64,000 nt of DNA from a virus: positions 1 through 64,000 of IMG/VR virus record IMGVR_UViG_3300020176_000008, one strand, 5' to 3'. The position numbers were made by a program, and so were the translations under genes. The notes beneath the pieces were generated by a model, which was not told the origin of the DNA, searched no databases, and saw nothing but the letters and a program-made list of their open reading frames with translations. This document shows, in pieces, positions 18,209 through 25,999 of the stretch (its first letter is position 1; the number at the start of each line of letters is the position of its first letter).

Positions 18209-20260
18209 ATGGAATCAAATGACATCCTGGCTAAACTACTAGCCAACGAGAACATCAATGTTGTACGTGGACAGGTAACCACGGCAAGTTTTAACATTGG
18301 CACACGCACTCTAGTTCTTCCGCAATGGAAAAACCTGGAGGCAGTGACTGAAGAGATGCTAATCTTGCATGAAGTCGGTCATGCTCTATTCACTACCGAC
18401 GAGTATGCAGAATCTCAAAAAGACCACCCTCGTTCATTTGGCCACTATTTGAACGTTGTAGAAGACGCACGAATTGAGCGTAAAATGAAAGACCGGTATC
18501 CCGGTGCCCGCAAAACCTTTATTGGTGGTTATGCGGACTTGGCAGCACGCGACTTCTTTGAAATTGCCGGCCGCGATTTAACTGCATATAATTTTATTGA
18601 TCGAATTAATCTGTATTTTAAACTTGGCGCAAAATGTGGCGTTAAATTTTCAAAATCTGAAATTAATTTCATATATGATATTGAGAAAACGGATAGTATT
18701 AAAGATGCAATTGAATTAACTGAACGCCTTTATGCATTCTGCAAGCAAAATGCAGAGGAAGAAATTGAAACGTCTAAAATTACACAGAATCTGGATGATG
18801 AAGATGATTCAGATGAAGACGATTTAGATGATCAATTAGAAGGCAATTACGACTATTCAGATGAAGAAGGCGAAGAAGAGGAATCTGAATCAGATATTAA
18901 CTCTGGCGAAAATGATATCGAAAAGAAATTGCAATCTGAAACGATGCAATCATTAGATTCTAAATTGCAAGATAGTGCAGATGTTGATACAGAATTCAAT
19001 TATTATGAACCTGCATTTCATCAAAACGATTTAGATGATGAGCTTATTGTTGAATATAAAACCGTATTACGTGAATTAACAGATTCAATAAGCGAAGATT
19101 CATTTCAATTTTATTCCAATAAAGCATCTCAATTGCGTCGTGATAATGCTTCTATCATTAATAATATGGTAAAAGAATTTGAAATGCGTAAGTCAGCTTC
19201 TAATTGGAAGCGTGCTCGCACAGCAAAAACAGGTCAAATTGATACAAAGAAGCTTTATGGTTATCAAATTAAAGACGAATTGTTTAAGCAATTAACTGTA
19301 ATTAAAGATGGCAAAAAACACGGAATGCTTTTCTTGCTGGATTGGTCTGGTTCAATGGGCGACTATATGAACGAAACTATTGGCCAGCTAATTAATCTTG
19401 CAATGTTTGCTCGCCGAATTAATATTCCATTTCAAGTATTTGCATTTACTTCTGCATATCGGAGTACTTATTCGCACCTCGATAAGCCTGAATATGACGA
19501 ATCCAAAAATATTAAAGGCTTAGGCAATGCTTATAATGTGTCATTATTAGAATTGTTTAGTGATCGTATGAACGAATCAGAATTTAATAAAATGGTCACA
19601 TTTTTAATTTCACGCCCCTATTATTACTCACGTAATTATGGTTTAGGTGGCACTCCTTTAAATGAAGCATTGTTGTATTTGACTGATTATATTGGAAAAT
19701 TTATCCAACAACGATCTGTAGAAAAAATGGTATTAATTACATTAACAGATGGAGAAGGTGGCAGAATTGTTGGAGAACGCAGATTAGATGTGCGTCAATA
19801 TAATGTTGAATCTAATAAGCATATTAATGTGCGTAATTTTATAAAAGATCCTATTACAGGAAAACAATATACTATTACTGATGATAGTAATACACAAACT
19901 CGCGTATTATTAACAATTATTAAAGATCGATATAATGTTTCAAATATCGGATTTAATTTAGTCTCTAATCGTCGTCACGAATTATTTCGTTTGTCATACT
20001 ATATTTTAAATAAGGATATTGATTTACATAAAATGCAATTAGATTTGCGAGCAAATAGATTTGTCGAAGTTTCAAACGGTGCATATGATCATTATTATGT
20101 AATTGATATTAAAGGATTGCGTGTAGAAAATAATATAGATCTGTCTGCAGTTAATAGTGATATGTCGGCAGCAAAAGCTTCTAGGGTATTTGCAAAGGCA
20201 ATTGGAACCAATAAAACATCTCGAGTGGTGCTCAATCAGTTTGTCTCAGAAGTAGCATAA
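18209..20260 (+). CDS. VWA-domain protein with HExxH motif (CobT-like partner of AAA+ ATPase)
   Basis: A 683-residue protein from the ATG at 18209 (GGAG upstream). HEVGH at residues 54-58, followed about 40 residues later by VVEDARIERKM, is the gluzincin-like HExxH...E pattern of a zinc peptidase. A very acidic linker (about 195-235) follows. Residues 378-382, DWSGS, form the MIDAS of a von Willebrand A domain that runs to the end. VWA proteins of this type work with MoxR/CobS-like ATPases; one lies downstream at 20708. CobT itself is a cobaltochelatase subunit, but cobalamin function cannot be assumed here. Codon use changes sharply between about 18575 and 20170. Confidence 0.8.
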   Translation: MESNDILAKLLANENINVVRGQVTTASFNIGTRTLVLPQWKNLEAVTEEMLILHEVGHALFTTDEYAESQKDHPRSFGHYLNVVEDARIERKMKDRYPGARKTFIGGYADLAARDFFEIAGRDLTAYNFIDRINLYFKLGAKCGVKFSKSEINFIYDIEKTDSIKDAIELTERLYAFCKQNAEEEIETSKITQNLDDEDDSDEDDLDDQLEGNYDYSDEEGEEEESESDINSGENDIEKKLQSETMQSLDSKLQDSADVDTEFNYYEPAFHQNDLDDELIVEYKTVLRELTDSISEDSFQFYSNKASQLRRDNASIINNMVKEFEMRKSASNWKRARTAKTGQIDTKKLYGYQIKDELFKQLTVIKDGKKHGMLFLLDWSGSMGDYMNETIGQLINLAMFARRINIPFQVFAFTSAYRSTYSHLDKPEYDESKNIKGLGNAYNVSLLELFSDRMNESEFNKMVTFLISRPYYYSRNYGLGGTPLNEALLYLTDYIGKFIQQRSVEKMVLITLTDGEGGRIVGERRLDVRQYNVESNKHINVRNFIKDPITGKQYTITDDSNTQTRVLLTIIKDRYNVSNIGFNLVSNRRHELFRLSYYILNKDIDLHKMQLDLRANRFVEVSNGAYDHYYVIDIKGLRVENNIDLSAVNSDMSAAKASRVFAKAIGTNKTSRVVLNQFVSEVA

Positions 20261-20263
20261 AAA

Positions 20264-20309
20264 GTAATACTTTTGACATATGTTCAATAATTGGATGTTT
20301 TGGTATAAT
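20264..20309 (+). promoter_or_regulatory. ATGTAC-box promoter, member 2
   Basis: TAATACTTTT upstream box, ATGTTC at 20280-20285, 18-base spacer and TATAAT at 20304-20309. The 37 bases from the -10 to the start codon are nearly the same as in the next promoter (33 of 37 identical). Confidence 0.7.
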
Positions 20310-20337
20310 AAACCATAGACGAACAACGGAGAACGTT

Positions 20338-20502
20338 ATGAAACTAAAAGAAGCCTTCATGGAATACCTGGAAAATGCCGTAGAAGCAATTGCTTCTGGC
20401 GAGGTAGACTCAGACGAGGTTGTACAGGAACTGGTAGACTTGGGGATGCATATCTCCGTTGCCCGGGACATGGTTTATACAGCAATTGAAAGTAGTACCT
20501 AA
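20338..20502 (+). CDS. Small acidic helical protein
   Basis: A 54-residue protein with its own promoter and ACGGAG ribosome binding site. The sequence, starting MKLKEAFMEYLENAVEAIA and continuing through VVQELVDLGMHISVARDMV, is amphipathic helical and acidic, with no Cys. No family recognised. It sits between the VWA gene and the AAA+ gene, so it may be an adaptor or inhibitor of that pair; this is inference from position. Confidence 0.6.
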   Translation: MKLKEAFMEYLENAVEAIASGEVDSDEVVQELVDLGMHISVARDMVYTAIESST

Positions 20503-20510
20503 GTATTATA

Positions 20511-20568
20511 AAATAGTATACTTTTTTGGTGTACTACTATGTACAAAAAATAGAAGATTTGGTATAAT
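20511..20568 (+). promoter_or_regulatory. ATGTAC-box promoter, member 3
   Basis: A degenerate upstream box (AGTATACTTT), ATGTAC at 20539-20544, 18-base spacer and TATAAT at 20563-20568, then a near-copy of the preceding gene's leader. Confidence 0.7.
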
Positions 20569-20596
20569 AAACCATAGACAGACAACGGAGAATATT

Positions 20597-20692
20597 ATGA
20601 AATTTATGACTGATCTTACACAAGCTACTTTGGTTGCCATCTTGATCGGTGCTCCATTTGCCTTCTATTTTGCCTTTATGATGCAACCTTAA
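20597..20692 (+). CDS. 31-residue single-span membrane micro-protein
   Basis: The frame after ACGGAG and the duplicated leader encodes 31 residues: MKFMTDLTQA, then an uninterrupted hydrophobic stretch (about residues 11-28) with Gly, Pro and Phe, ending MMQP. That is one membrane helix with a short polar N-terminus. Its own promoter and good ribosome binding site argue that it is real in spite of its size. Function unknown. Confidence 0.55.
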   Translation: MKFMTDLTQATLVAILIGAPFAFYFAFMMQP

Positions 20693-20707
20693 ACTGAGGA
20701 TTATATT

Positions 20708-21877
20708 ATGAAACGTGTGACTGACGAATTCAAGCAAGAATTCATTTCGGGCCTAAATGCAATGTTCCCTGACGTGGTTACATCAGGGCTCGTATCTAAC
20801 GCTCAGATTACTGAGTATATGAAAAAGACTAAAGATAAAAAGTGGCCGACGTGGCTCACTCGTCCCGACGCTCGCGCAAGTCGTGGCGTGTATTTTATTA
20901 CTGCGCAAAAGAAATCAAATGTTGTGCCTATGAATGTTCCAAAACCCGTGGCAGTAGTGCAATCTACTGACACTAAGCCGCTAGTTCCTGTAAAGGATCC
21001 AGCATTCGTACCTTTCGGTATTTACAAAGATGTTGAAACTATCGTCAAGTCTCGACAGTTTTATCCTGTGTATATCTATGGACCTACTGGTAACGGTAAG
21101 TCTACTGCAGTAGAACAGGCTTGCGCAAAGCTCAAGACTCCGATGATTCGTGTTAACTTAAACATGATGACAGACGAAGATCAATTGATCGGCACTAAGA
21201 CTCTTGTAGATGGTAACATCGAAATTGTCGAAGGTCCAGTATTGATTGCGATGCGCGCAGGTATTCCGCTATTGCTCGATGAACTTGATGCGGGTTCTGC
21301 AAATACTTTGCTGTGTTTGCAGCCAATCCTTGAAGGTAAACCGTACTTTTTCAAGTTGAAGAATGAATTGATTATTCCTGCAGAAGGTTTCAACGTCTTT
21401 GCTACTGGTAATACCAAAGGCAAAGGTTCAGATGATGGCCGTTATATCGGTACAAACATTCTCAACGAAGCTTTCTTGGAACGCTTTGCGATTACTCTAA
21501 CTCAAGATTATCCTTCAACTGGTGTTGAACGGAAAATCGTAGAAAATATCATGGGTCAATATGACTGTTACGATGAAGACTTTGCAACATCCCTTGTAAA
21601 ATGGGCTGATGCAATCCGTCGAACCTTCAATGATGGAGGTATCGATGAAAGTGTTACAACTCGCCGACTGATTCACATTGTACGCGCCTTTAGTATCTTT
21701 AAAAACAAGACTAAGGCAATTGAGTTGTGTACCAATCGATTTGATGAAGTAACACGACAGGCTTTCATTAACCTCTTTGAAAAGGTGAGTACTGATCCGG
21801 ATTCTGATCTACTTGCTTCTAATGAAAGCGCAACTGTTATTATTAATGATGGAATTGATGATGGAGATACACTATGA
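20708..21877 (+). CDS. cobS: MoxR/CobS-like AAA+ ATPase
   Basis: A 389-residue ATPase. The N-terminal domain (to about residue 75) ends in TRPDARASRGVYFI and is shared with the next gene. The AAA+ core has Walker A GPTGNGKST, Walker B LLLDELDAGS, sensor-1-like NVFATGNT and an Arg-rich second region. It resembles the CobS-like proteins of T4-like marine phages. By family it should remodel a target presented by a VWA partner, here the protein encoded at 18209. Involvement in cobalamin synthesis is not shown by anything in the window. Confidence 0.85.
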   Translation: MKRVTDEFKQEFISGLNAMFPDVVTSGLVSNAQITEYMKKTKDKKWPTWLTRPDARASRGVYFITAQKKSNVVPMNVPKPVAVVQSTDTKPLVPVKDPAFVPFGIYKDVETIVKSRQFYPVYIYGPTGNGKSTAVEQACAKLKTPMIRVNLNMMTDEDQLIGTKTLVDGNIEIVEGPVLIAMRAGIPLLLDELDAGSANTLLCLQPILEGKPYFFKLKNELIIPAEGFNVFATGNTKGKGSDDGRYIGTNILNEAFLERFAITLTQDYPSTGVERKIVENIMGQYDCYDEDFATSLVKWADAIRRTFNDGGIDESVTTRRLIHIVRAFSIFKNKTKAIELCTNRFDEVTRQAFINLFEKVSTDPDSDLLASNESATVIINDGIDDGDTL

Positions 21878-22221
21878 AATATAAAGACATGACATTCACC
21901 TACTCTACACTGACACGTATCCAACGTAAAGCTGTAGATGCATTTATTGCCCTAGATCCTTCTTTAGCAACTGCTAATAGTATTTCGCGCCAACGTTTGG
22001 AGGAATTGTTTCTACAAGCTCGTAAAACTGATCCTAAGCTTGGTTATCCTGCATTCGTGACCCGATGTGAACGAGTCGCCCGCGGAGTCTATCAATGGCC
22101 GAGTCCAGGTGCAGTTGTGAATCTTTCTGCGATTAAATCTCCTGAGGTTGCTAAGACGGTAGAACAGACTGAATTTGAAGAAACGTTTGCCAAAGAAATG
22201 GCAGATTGTGGTATAATTTAA
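21874..22221 (+). CDS. Stand-alone paralogue of the CobS N-terminal domain
   Basis: A 115-residue protein overlapping the ATPase gene by ATGA. Its middle, KTDPKLGYPAFVTRCERVARGVYQW, lines up with KTKDKKWPTWLTRPDARASRGVYFI in the ATPase N-terminal domain, and the upstream helices also align by length. It therefore looks like a separated copy of that domain, perhaps a DNA- or substrate-binding winged helix. The C-terminal 35 residues are acidic. Confidence 0.65.
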   Translation: MKYKDMTFTYSTLTRIQRKAVDAFIALDPSLATANSISRQRLEELFLQARKTDPKLGYPAFVTRCERVARGVYQWPSPGAVVNLSAIKSPEVAKTVEQTEFEETFAKEMADCGII

Positions 22222-22234
22222 ACATGGATTTCTT

Positions 22235-22272
22235 GCTGGGTGGTTTTGACCATCGGCCACTCAGCTTTTTTT
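22235..22272 (+). terminator. Intrinsic terminator ending the VWA/AAA+ block
   Basis: Stem GCTGGGTGG / CCACTCAGC (9 pairs, one G-T) followed by seven Ts. Confidence 0.9.
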
Positions 22273-22301
22273 ATTAGATGGTATTTTAAAATGGAGTTTT
22301 T

Positions 22302-22547
22302 ATGACTAAAATTGAACGCTTGAATGCTTACTTGTCAACCGGTGCCACTGTTACTGCTAAACAGATTGGTAGCATGTTCGGTATCGCAAATCCTACTGCC
22401 GCAGTTCATGCCTTGCGCAGTCAAGGTGTTTGTGTTTATGGCAACAAAGTTACACTACATGATGGTACTCCCTCCACAAAATACCGTGTTGGTGCTCCAA
22501 GCAAGAAAATGATCCAAGCTGCACACTCAGTTGGCGCATTCAACTAA
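22302..22547 (+). CDS. Small winged-helix-like DNA-binding protein
   Basis: An 81-residue protein after ATGGAG. The pattern LNAYLSTGATVTAKQIGSMFGI, then NPTAAVHALRSQGVCVYG is a helix-turn-helix with a following wing (VTLHDGTPSTKYRVG), as in small phage regulators. Basic overall. It could regulate one of the promoter families in this window, but no target is shown. Confidence 0.65.
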   Translation: MTKIERLNAYLSTGATVTAKQIGSMFGIANPTAAVHALRSQGVCVYGNKVTLHDGTPSTKYRVGAPSKKMIQAAHSVGAFN

Positions 22548-22562
22548 GCTTAGTGTATTTTA

Positions 22563-22602
22563 AATATAGGCTGATGTATAATATCATATGTCAGCCTATA
22601 TT
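22563..22602 (+). promoter_or_regulatory. Perfect 12-bp inverted repeat with a promoter -10 in its loop
   Basis: AATATAGGCTGA / TCAGCCTATATT, spacer 16 bases containing TATAAT at 22577-22582. Read through from upstream, the RNA would form a long hairpin followed by TTAGTTT (terminator-like); initiating from inside, the transcript starts in the right arm. The arrangement at 26961 is very similar. Confidence 0.65.
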
Positions 22603-22621
22603 AGTTTGGAGAAGTTATATA

Positions 22622-22951
22622 ATGAAAAAAAGAATTTTGACGAAGAGCAATGATGTTCCAACAGGTATGAAGTTCGATAACGATAAACTTCGTTACGATC
22701 TGATTCCTCCTCTTGCTCAAGCTGAAATGGTGAAAGTGCTCACATTTGGAGCAGCAAAATATAAACCAAACAATTGGCAACATGTAGATGAAGCACTAGA
22801 TCGTTATTTTGCAGCATTCGAACGACACGTGTGGGCGTGGAAGATGGGTGAAACCACTGATCCTGAATCTGGTATCCATCACTTGGCGCATGCCGCATGT
22901 TGTTTAGCTTTCCTATACGAGCATGACGTCAAATATTCTAAAAAGGATTAA
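22622..22951 (+). CDS. dATP/dGTP diphosphohydrolase-like protein (DUF5664 type)
   Basis: A 109-residue protein from the ATG at 22622. The motif GMKFDNDKLRYDLIPPLAQAE, then VLTFGAAKYKPNNW and, after a helix, HLAHAACCLAFLYEHD is that of the small phage family annotated as dATP/dGTP diphosphohydrolase, N-terminal. Related enzymes reshape the nucleotide pool. With the MazG-like and DUF1599-like genes at 33-36 kb, this is one of several pool-editing proteins. Specificity is not known. Confidence 0.7.
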   Translation: MKKRILTKSNDVPTGMKFDNDKLRYDLIPPLAQAEMVKVLTFGAAKYKPNNWQHVDEALDRYFAAFERHVWAWKMGETTDPESGIHHLAHAACCLAFLYEHDVKYSKKD

Positions 22952-22953
22952 TT

Positions 22954-23613
22954 ATGAAATTAAGTAAAGACACACTAACACTAATCAAAAACTTTGCTTC
23001 TATCAACGGATCATTGATGCTGAAAGAAGGCAATAAGCTTTCTACTATCTCAGAAGCAAAAAACGTCATGGCTAATGGTAGTATTACCGAAACATTCCCA
23101 CAAGACTTTGGCATCTATGATGTCAATGAATTCTTGGGCGTTATTAGTTTGTTTGATGATACACATCTTGATTTTAAAGACAAGTATGTAACCATTAGTG
23201 ACGGTGGCACGTCAAAGATTAAATACTTTGCGGCAGGTGAAGGCGTTGTGCGTTCTGCTCCAGCTCAAATCAAGTTTCCAGAGGCCGATGTTTCATTCGA
23301 TCTTTCGCAAGAACAGATTGCAATGATTCTTCGTACTGCATCAGTACTTAAAGCTAGTGATGTTGCAATCAAGGGTGAAGATGGTGAGTTGAAAGTTCAA
23401 GTTAGCGATAAGAAGAATGATACATCTAATGCTTATGAAGTTACAATCGGTTCTACTGATAAAGAGTTTACCGCAAACTTGAAAGTAGAGAACCTTAAAA
23501 TGCTAACAGGAAATTACACCGTTGAGGTTTCTTCTAAGAAGATTTCCAAGTTCACTAATAAAGATATTGATCTCACATATTTTGTTGCTATTGAAGCCGA
23601 CAGTAAATTCTAA
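22954..23613 (+). CDS. 45: Sliding clamp (gp45)
   Basis: A 219-residue protein (228 in T4). MKLSKDTLTLIKNFASINGSLMLK matches MKLSKDTTALLKNFATINSGIMLK; IYDVNEFLGVISL matches IYDLNGFLGILSL; the end YFVAIEADSKF matches YVVALEADSTHDF. It forms the trimeric ring that tethers gp43 polymerase and activates gp55-dependent late transcription. AAGGA precedes the ATG. Confidence 0.96.
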   Translation: MKLSKDTLTLIKNFASINGSLMLKEGNKLSTISEAKNVMANGSITETFPQDFGIYDVNEFLGVISLFDDTHLDFKDKYVTISDGGTSKIKYFAAGEGVVRSAPAQIKFPEADVSFDLSQEQIAMILRTASVLKASDVAIKGEDGELKVQVSDKKNDTSNAYEVTIGSTDKEFTANLKVENLKMLTGNYTVEVSSKKISKFTNKDIDLTYFVAIEADSKF

Positions 23614-23620
23614 TTTATTG

Positions 23621-23626
23621 TATAAT
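23621..23626 (+). promoter_or_regulatory. Possible promoter -10 before gene 44
   Basis: TATAAT preceded by TTG, 24 bases before the gene 44 start; no -35 found at the right distance. Confidence 0.4.
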
Positions 23627-23649
23627 ATATTTTTGTTATGGAGTTTAAT

Positions 23650-24588
23650 ATGAGTGAGCAGTATTTATGGGTCGAGAAGTACCGTCCACAGAAAATTGAT
23701 GAGTGTATTCTGCCCGAATCATTGAAAAAGACATTTAAGGAGTTCATCAATTCTGGTGAACTTCCTAACTTTTTGTTTTCCGGTACTGCTGGTACTGGTA
23801 AAACCACGGTTGCTAAAGCACTGTGCAATGAGGTTGGTGCAGAGTATCTATTCATCAACGGTTCAGAAGAATCAGGTATCGATGTTCTTCGAAACAAGAT
23901 CAAGTCATTTGCATCGTCAGTATCGCTAACTAATGCCAAGAAAGTAGTTATCCTCGATGAGGCTGATTATTTGAATCCTAACTCCACTCAACCTGCATTG
24001 CGTGGTTTTATCGAGGAGTTTAGTAACAATTGTCGTTTCATTCTTACATGTAACTTCAAGGCACGAATCATTGAACCACTTCACTCTCGTTGTGCTGTAA
24101 TCGATTTTAAAATCGAGAACAAAGATAAGGCCAAGATCGCAGCAGGTTTTTACCGTCGAGTTGTCGACATCCTCTCAACCGAGAAGGTCGAATCAGATGG
24201 CAAAGTTGTTGCTGAAGTAATCACAAAATACTTTCCAGATTATCGTCGCATCTTAAATGAGTTGCAACGATATTCTGTTTCCGGTAAAATTGATTCAGGC
24301 ATCTTAGTAAACTTGGGTGAAGAGTCATACAAAGAACTGTTCAAAAACCTGTCCGATAAGAACTTTACCGAGGTTCGTAAGTGGATTGGCAAGAACAGTG
24401 ATACTGATTCAACAGAGTTATTCCGTACACTCTATGACAGTGCAAAAAATTCAGTTGAGCCTTCTTCAATTCCTCAATTGGTTTTGATCCTTGCTGATTA
24501 CCAGTATAAAGCAGCTTTTGTTGCTGATCAGGAAATCAACAATATGGCAGCACTAACTGAAATTATGGCTCAGGTGAAATTTAAATGA
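23650..24588 (+). CDS. 44: Clamp loader large subunit (gp44)
   Basis: An AAA+ ATPase of 312 residues. The ATG at 23650 is preferred because the in-frame ATG at 23638 is itself part of the ATGGAG ribosome binding site. It begins WVEKYRPQKIDECILP, with Walker A GTAGTGKTT, Walker B VVILDEADYL and the SRC box (EPLHSRCAV) of clamp loaders. It assembles with gp62 to load gp45. Confidence 0.95.
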   Translation: MSEQYLWVEKYRPQKIDECILPESLKKTFKEFINSGELPNFLFSGTAGTGKTTVAKALCNEVGAEYLFINGSEESGIDVLRNKIKSFASSVSLTNAKKVVILDEADYLNPNSTQPALRGFIEEFSNNCRFILTCNFKARIIEPLHSRCAVIDFKIENKDKAKIAAGFYRRVVDILSTEKVESDGKVVAEVITKYFPDYRRILNELQRYSVSGKIDSGILVNLGEESYKELFKNLSDKNFTEVRKWIGKNSDTDSTELFRTLYDSAKNSVEPSSIPQLVLILADYQYKAAFVADQEINNMAALTEIMAQVKFK

Positions 24589-24932
24589 CTGACTTAATAC
24601 TGTTAACTATAATCTGTATTTTTGTTGCATTCTTTATCGGCATGCGTTATGAACGTGCACGTATCCTCCAAATTATCGAATCTAATTTGGAGGATGCTGA
24701 AGACGAAAATGAAGTGGCAGACCAAGTTCCTGAAGGTTATATGCGAATGCGTATCGAACTTCATGACGATATTATGTTTGCATATGGCGAAGATGGAATG
24801 TATCTTGCGCATAACAGTGATCCAGATCAGTTACTCATTAATTTGACAGAGCGTTTTAAAGACACAAAGTTTATTGCAGATCCGGAAAGTATTGATATTA
24901 TGTTAAAGAGATCTAACTATGACACCGTTTGA
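24585..24932 (+). CDS. Membrane-anchored protein inserted between clamp loader genes
   Basis: A 115-residue protein overlapping gene 44 (ATGA) and gene 62. The N-terminal helix (about residues 3-20, LILLTIICIFVAFFIGM) is a membrane anchor or uncleaved signal. The rest is acidic and cytoplasm-like, with VPEGYMRMRIELHDDIMFAYGEDG forming likely strands. T4 has no gene between 44 and 62. No family recognised. Confidence 0.65.
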   Translation: MTDLILLTIICIFVAFFIGMRYERARILQIIESNLEDAEDENEVADQVPEGYMRMRIELHDDIMFAYGEDGMYLAHNSDPDQLLINLTERFKDTKFIADPESIDIMLKRSNYDTV

Positions 24933-25299
24933 TTTTCTTAATAGTATTAATGATACCAAAGTCAATCTGATTGACAAGGATCCTCAGAACAAGAAAGACT
25001 ACTCAGCTTTCATGGTTAACCGTGGAATGAGTTATTTCCCAGATACCATCTTGTATGCAAATGAGATGAATGTCAACAGGGATATTCCGGTCGAATGGCA
25101 GTATGACTTCTTTCTTGCCGCCATTCCTAAACGTAAACGATTCTCTAAATGGGCTAAGAAAGACAAGACTCCGGATACGATTAAACTTATTATGAAAGAG
25201 TATAATTATTCAGAGGCTAAAGCTTTAGATGTTATAAATATATTGACTGACGAACAGCTAAAGGCTATAGTCAACAAGTATTCTACTGGCGGTAGATAA
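24919..25299 (+). CDS. 62: Clamp loader small subunit (gp62)
   Basis: A 126-residue protein (187 in T4). Starts MTPFDFLNSINDTKVNLI and carries SAFMVNRGMSYFPDTILYANEMN, then WQYDFFLAAIPKRKRFSKWAKK, the conserved block of phage gp62 proteins. Shorter than T4 at the C-terminal end. Part of the coupled 44-x-62-regA group. Confidence 0.88.
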   Translation: MTPFDFLNSINDTKVNLIDKDPQNKKDYSAFMVNRGMSYFPDTILYANEMNVNRDIPVEWQYDFFLAAIPKRKRFSKWAKKDKTPDTIKLIMKEYNYSEAKALDVINILTDEQLKAIVNKYSTGGR

Positions 25300-25352
25300 T
25301 ATCATTCGGCTTTTATTATTGCTGATAATTATAACAAGAAAGTGAACGTATC

Positions 25353-25778
25353 ATGGAGTTGATCTATTATGACTGGGCACCCCAGCTTATGCTCGAGGTA
25401 ACATTACCTGAGCCGGACAATTTTTTAAAGGTGAAAGAAACCCTCACCCGTATCGGTGTGGCTTCAAAGAAAGACAAGACGCTTTATCAGTCATGTCATA
25501 TTCTTCATAAGCAGGGTAAGTATTTCATTGTGCATTTTAAAGAGCTATTTGCTCTAGATGGTAAGGAAGCTAATATCACACTAAACGATATTGGTAGACG
25601 TAATACTATCGCAAAGCTTTTGGAAGATTGGGATCTTCTGAAAATTGTTTCTTCTGACCTACAAGAAGAGCAAGCAACGTTGTCACAGATAAAAATTGTT
25701 TCATTCAATGATAAGAAAGAGTGGAATCTAGTGGCGAAATATAATATTGGCAAAAAGCCTACAAAAGGAGTGAACTAA
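25353..25778 (+). CDS. regA: Translational repressor RegA
   Basis: A 141-residue protein (122 in T4). LKVKETLTRIGVASKKDKTLYQSCHILHK and YFIVHFKELF are nearly the same as in T4 RegA (LKVKETLTRMGIANNKDKVLYQSCHILQK, YYIVHFKEM), as are LLEDWDL and VSFNDKKEWNLVAKYNIG. About 15 extra residues precede this core. It binds start regions of early mRNAs and represses their translation. The order 45-44-62-regA-43 is as in T4, with insertions. Confidence 0.95.
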   Translation: MELIYYDWAPQLMLEVTLPEPDNFLKVKETLTRIGVASKKDKTLYQSCHILHKQGKYFIVHFKELFALDGKEANITLNDIGRRNTIAKLLEDWDLLKIVSSDLQEEQATLSQIKIVSFNDKKEWNLVAKYNIGKKPTKGVN

Positions 25779-25781
25779 ATC

Positions 25782-25982
25782 ATGTTTGAATTCAAACTTT
25801 CTCTAACCGAAACTAACTTGGTACTTGCCGCACTTGGTAAGCAGTCTTTTGACCAGGTTGCTGCCCTGATTGGTAACATTCGTGGTCAAGCAGAACCTCA
25901 GCTTCCACGCGTACAGCAAGAGATGGAAGCGGCTAAAGCTGCTGCAGAAAAAGCTGATGCCGAGGGCAAAGAAGCCGCATAA
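25782..25982 (+). CDS. Small conserved phage protein
   Basis: A 66-residue protein. The first half, FELKL-like strand then LTETNLVLAALGKQSFDQVAALIG, resembles a short protein often next to regA in marine T4-like phages. The second half is an Ala/Glu/Lys helix. It follows regA by three bases. Function unknown. Confidence 0.6.
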   Translation: MFEFKLSLTETNLVLAALGKQSFDQVAALIGNIRGQAEPQLPRVQQEMEAAKAAAEKADAEGKEAA

Positions 25983-25986
25983 TTTA

Positions 25987-25994
25987 TATAAATA
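25987..25994 (+). promoter_or_regulatory. Late promoter of the hsp20 leader
   Basis: Exact TATAAATA just after the preceding stop. Transcription would be expected to start near 26000, where the first hairpin of the leader begins. Confidence 0.8.
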
Positions 25995-25999
25995 GATTA

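Noticed and set aside
22212-22272. TATAAT followed by a 17-codon frame running into the terminator (start 22224), resembling an attenuator leader peptide
   Set aside because: No ribosome binding site, and nothing in the codons points to amino-acid sensing; the hairpin is explained as a plain terminator.
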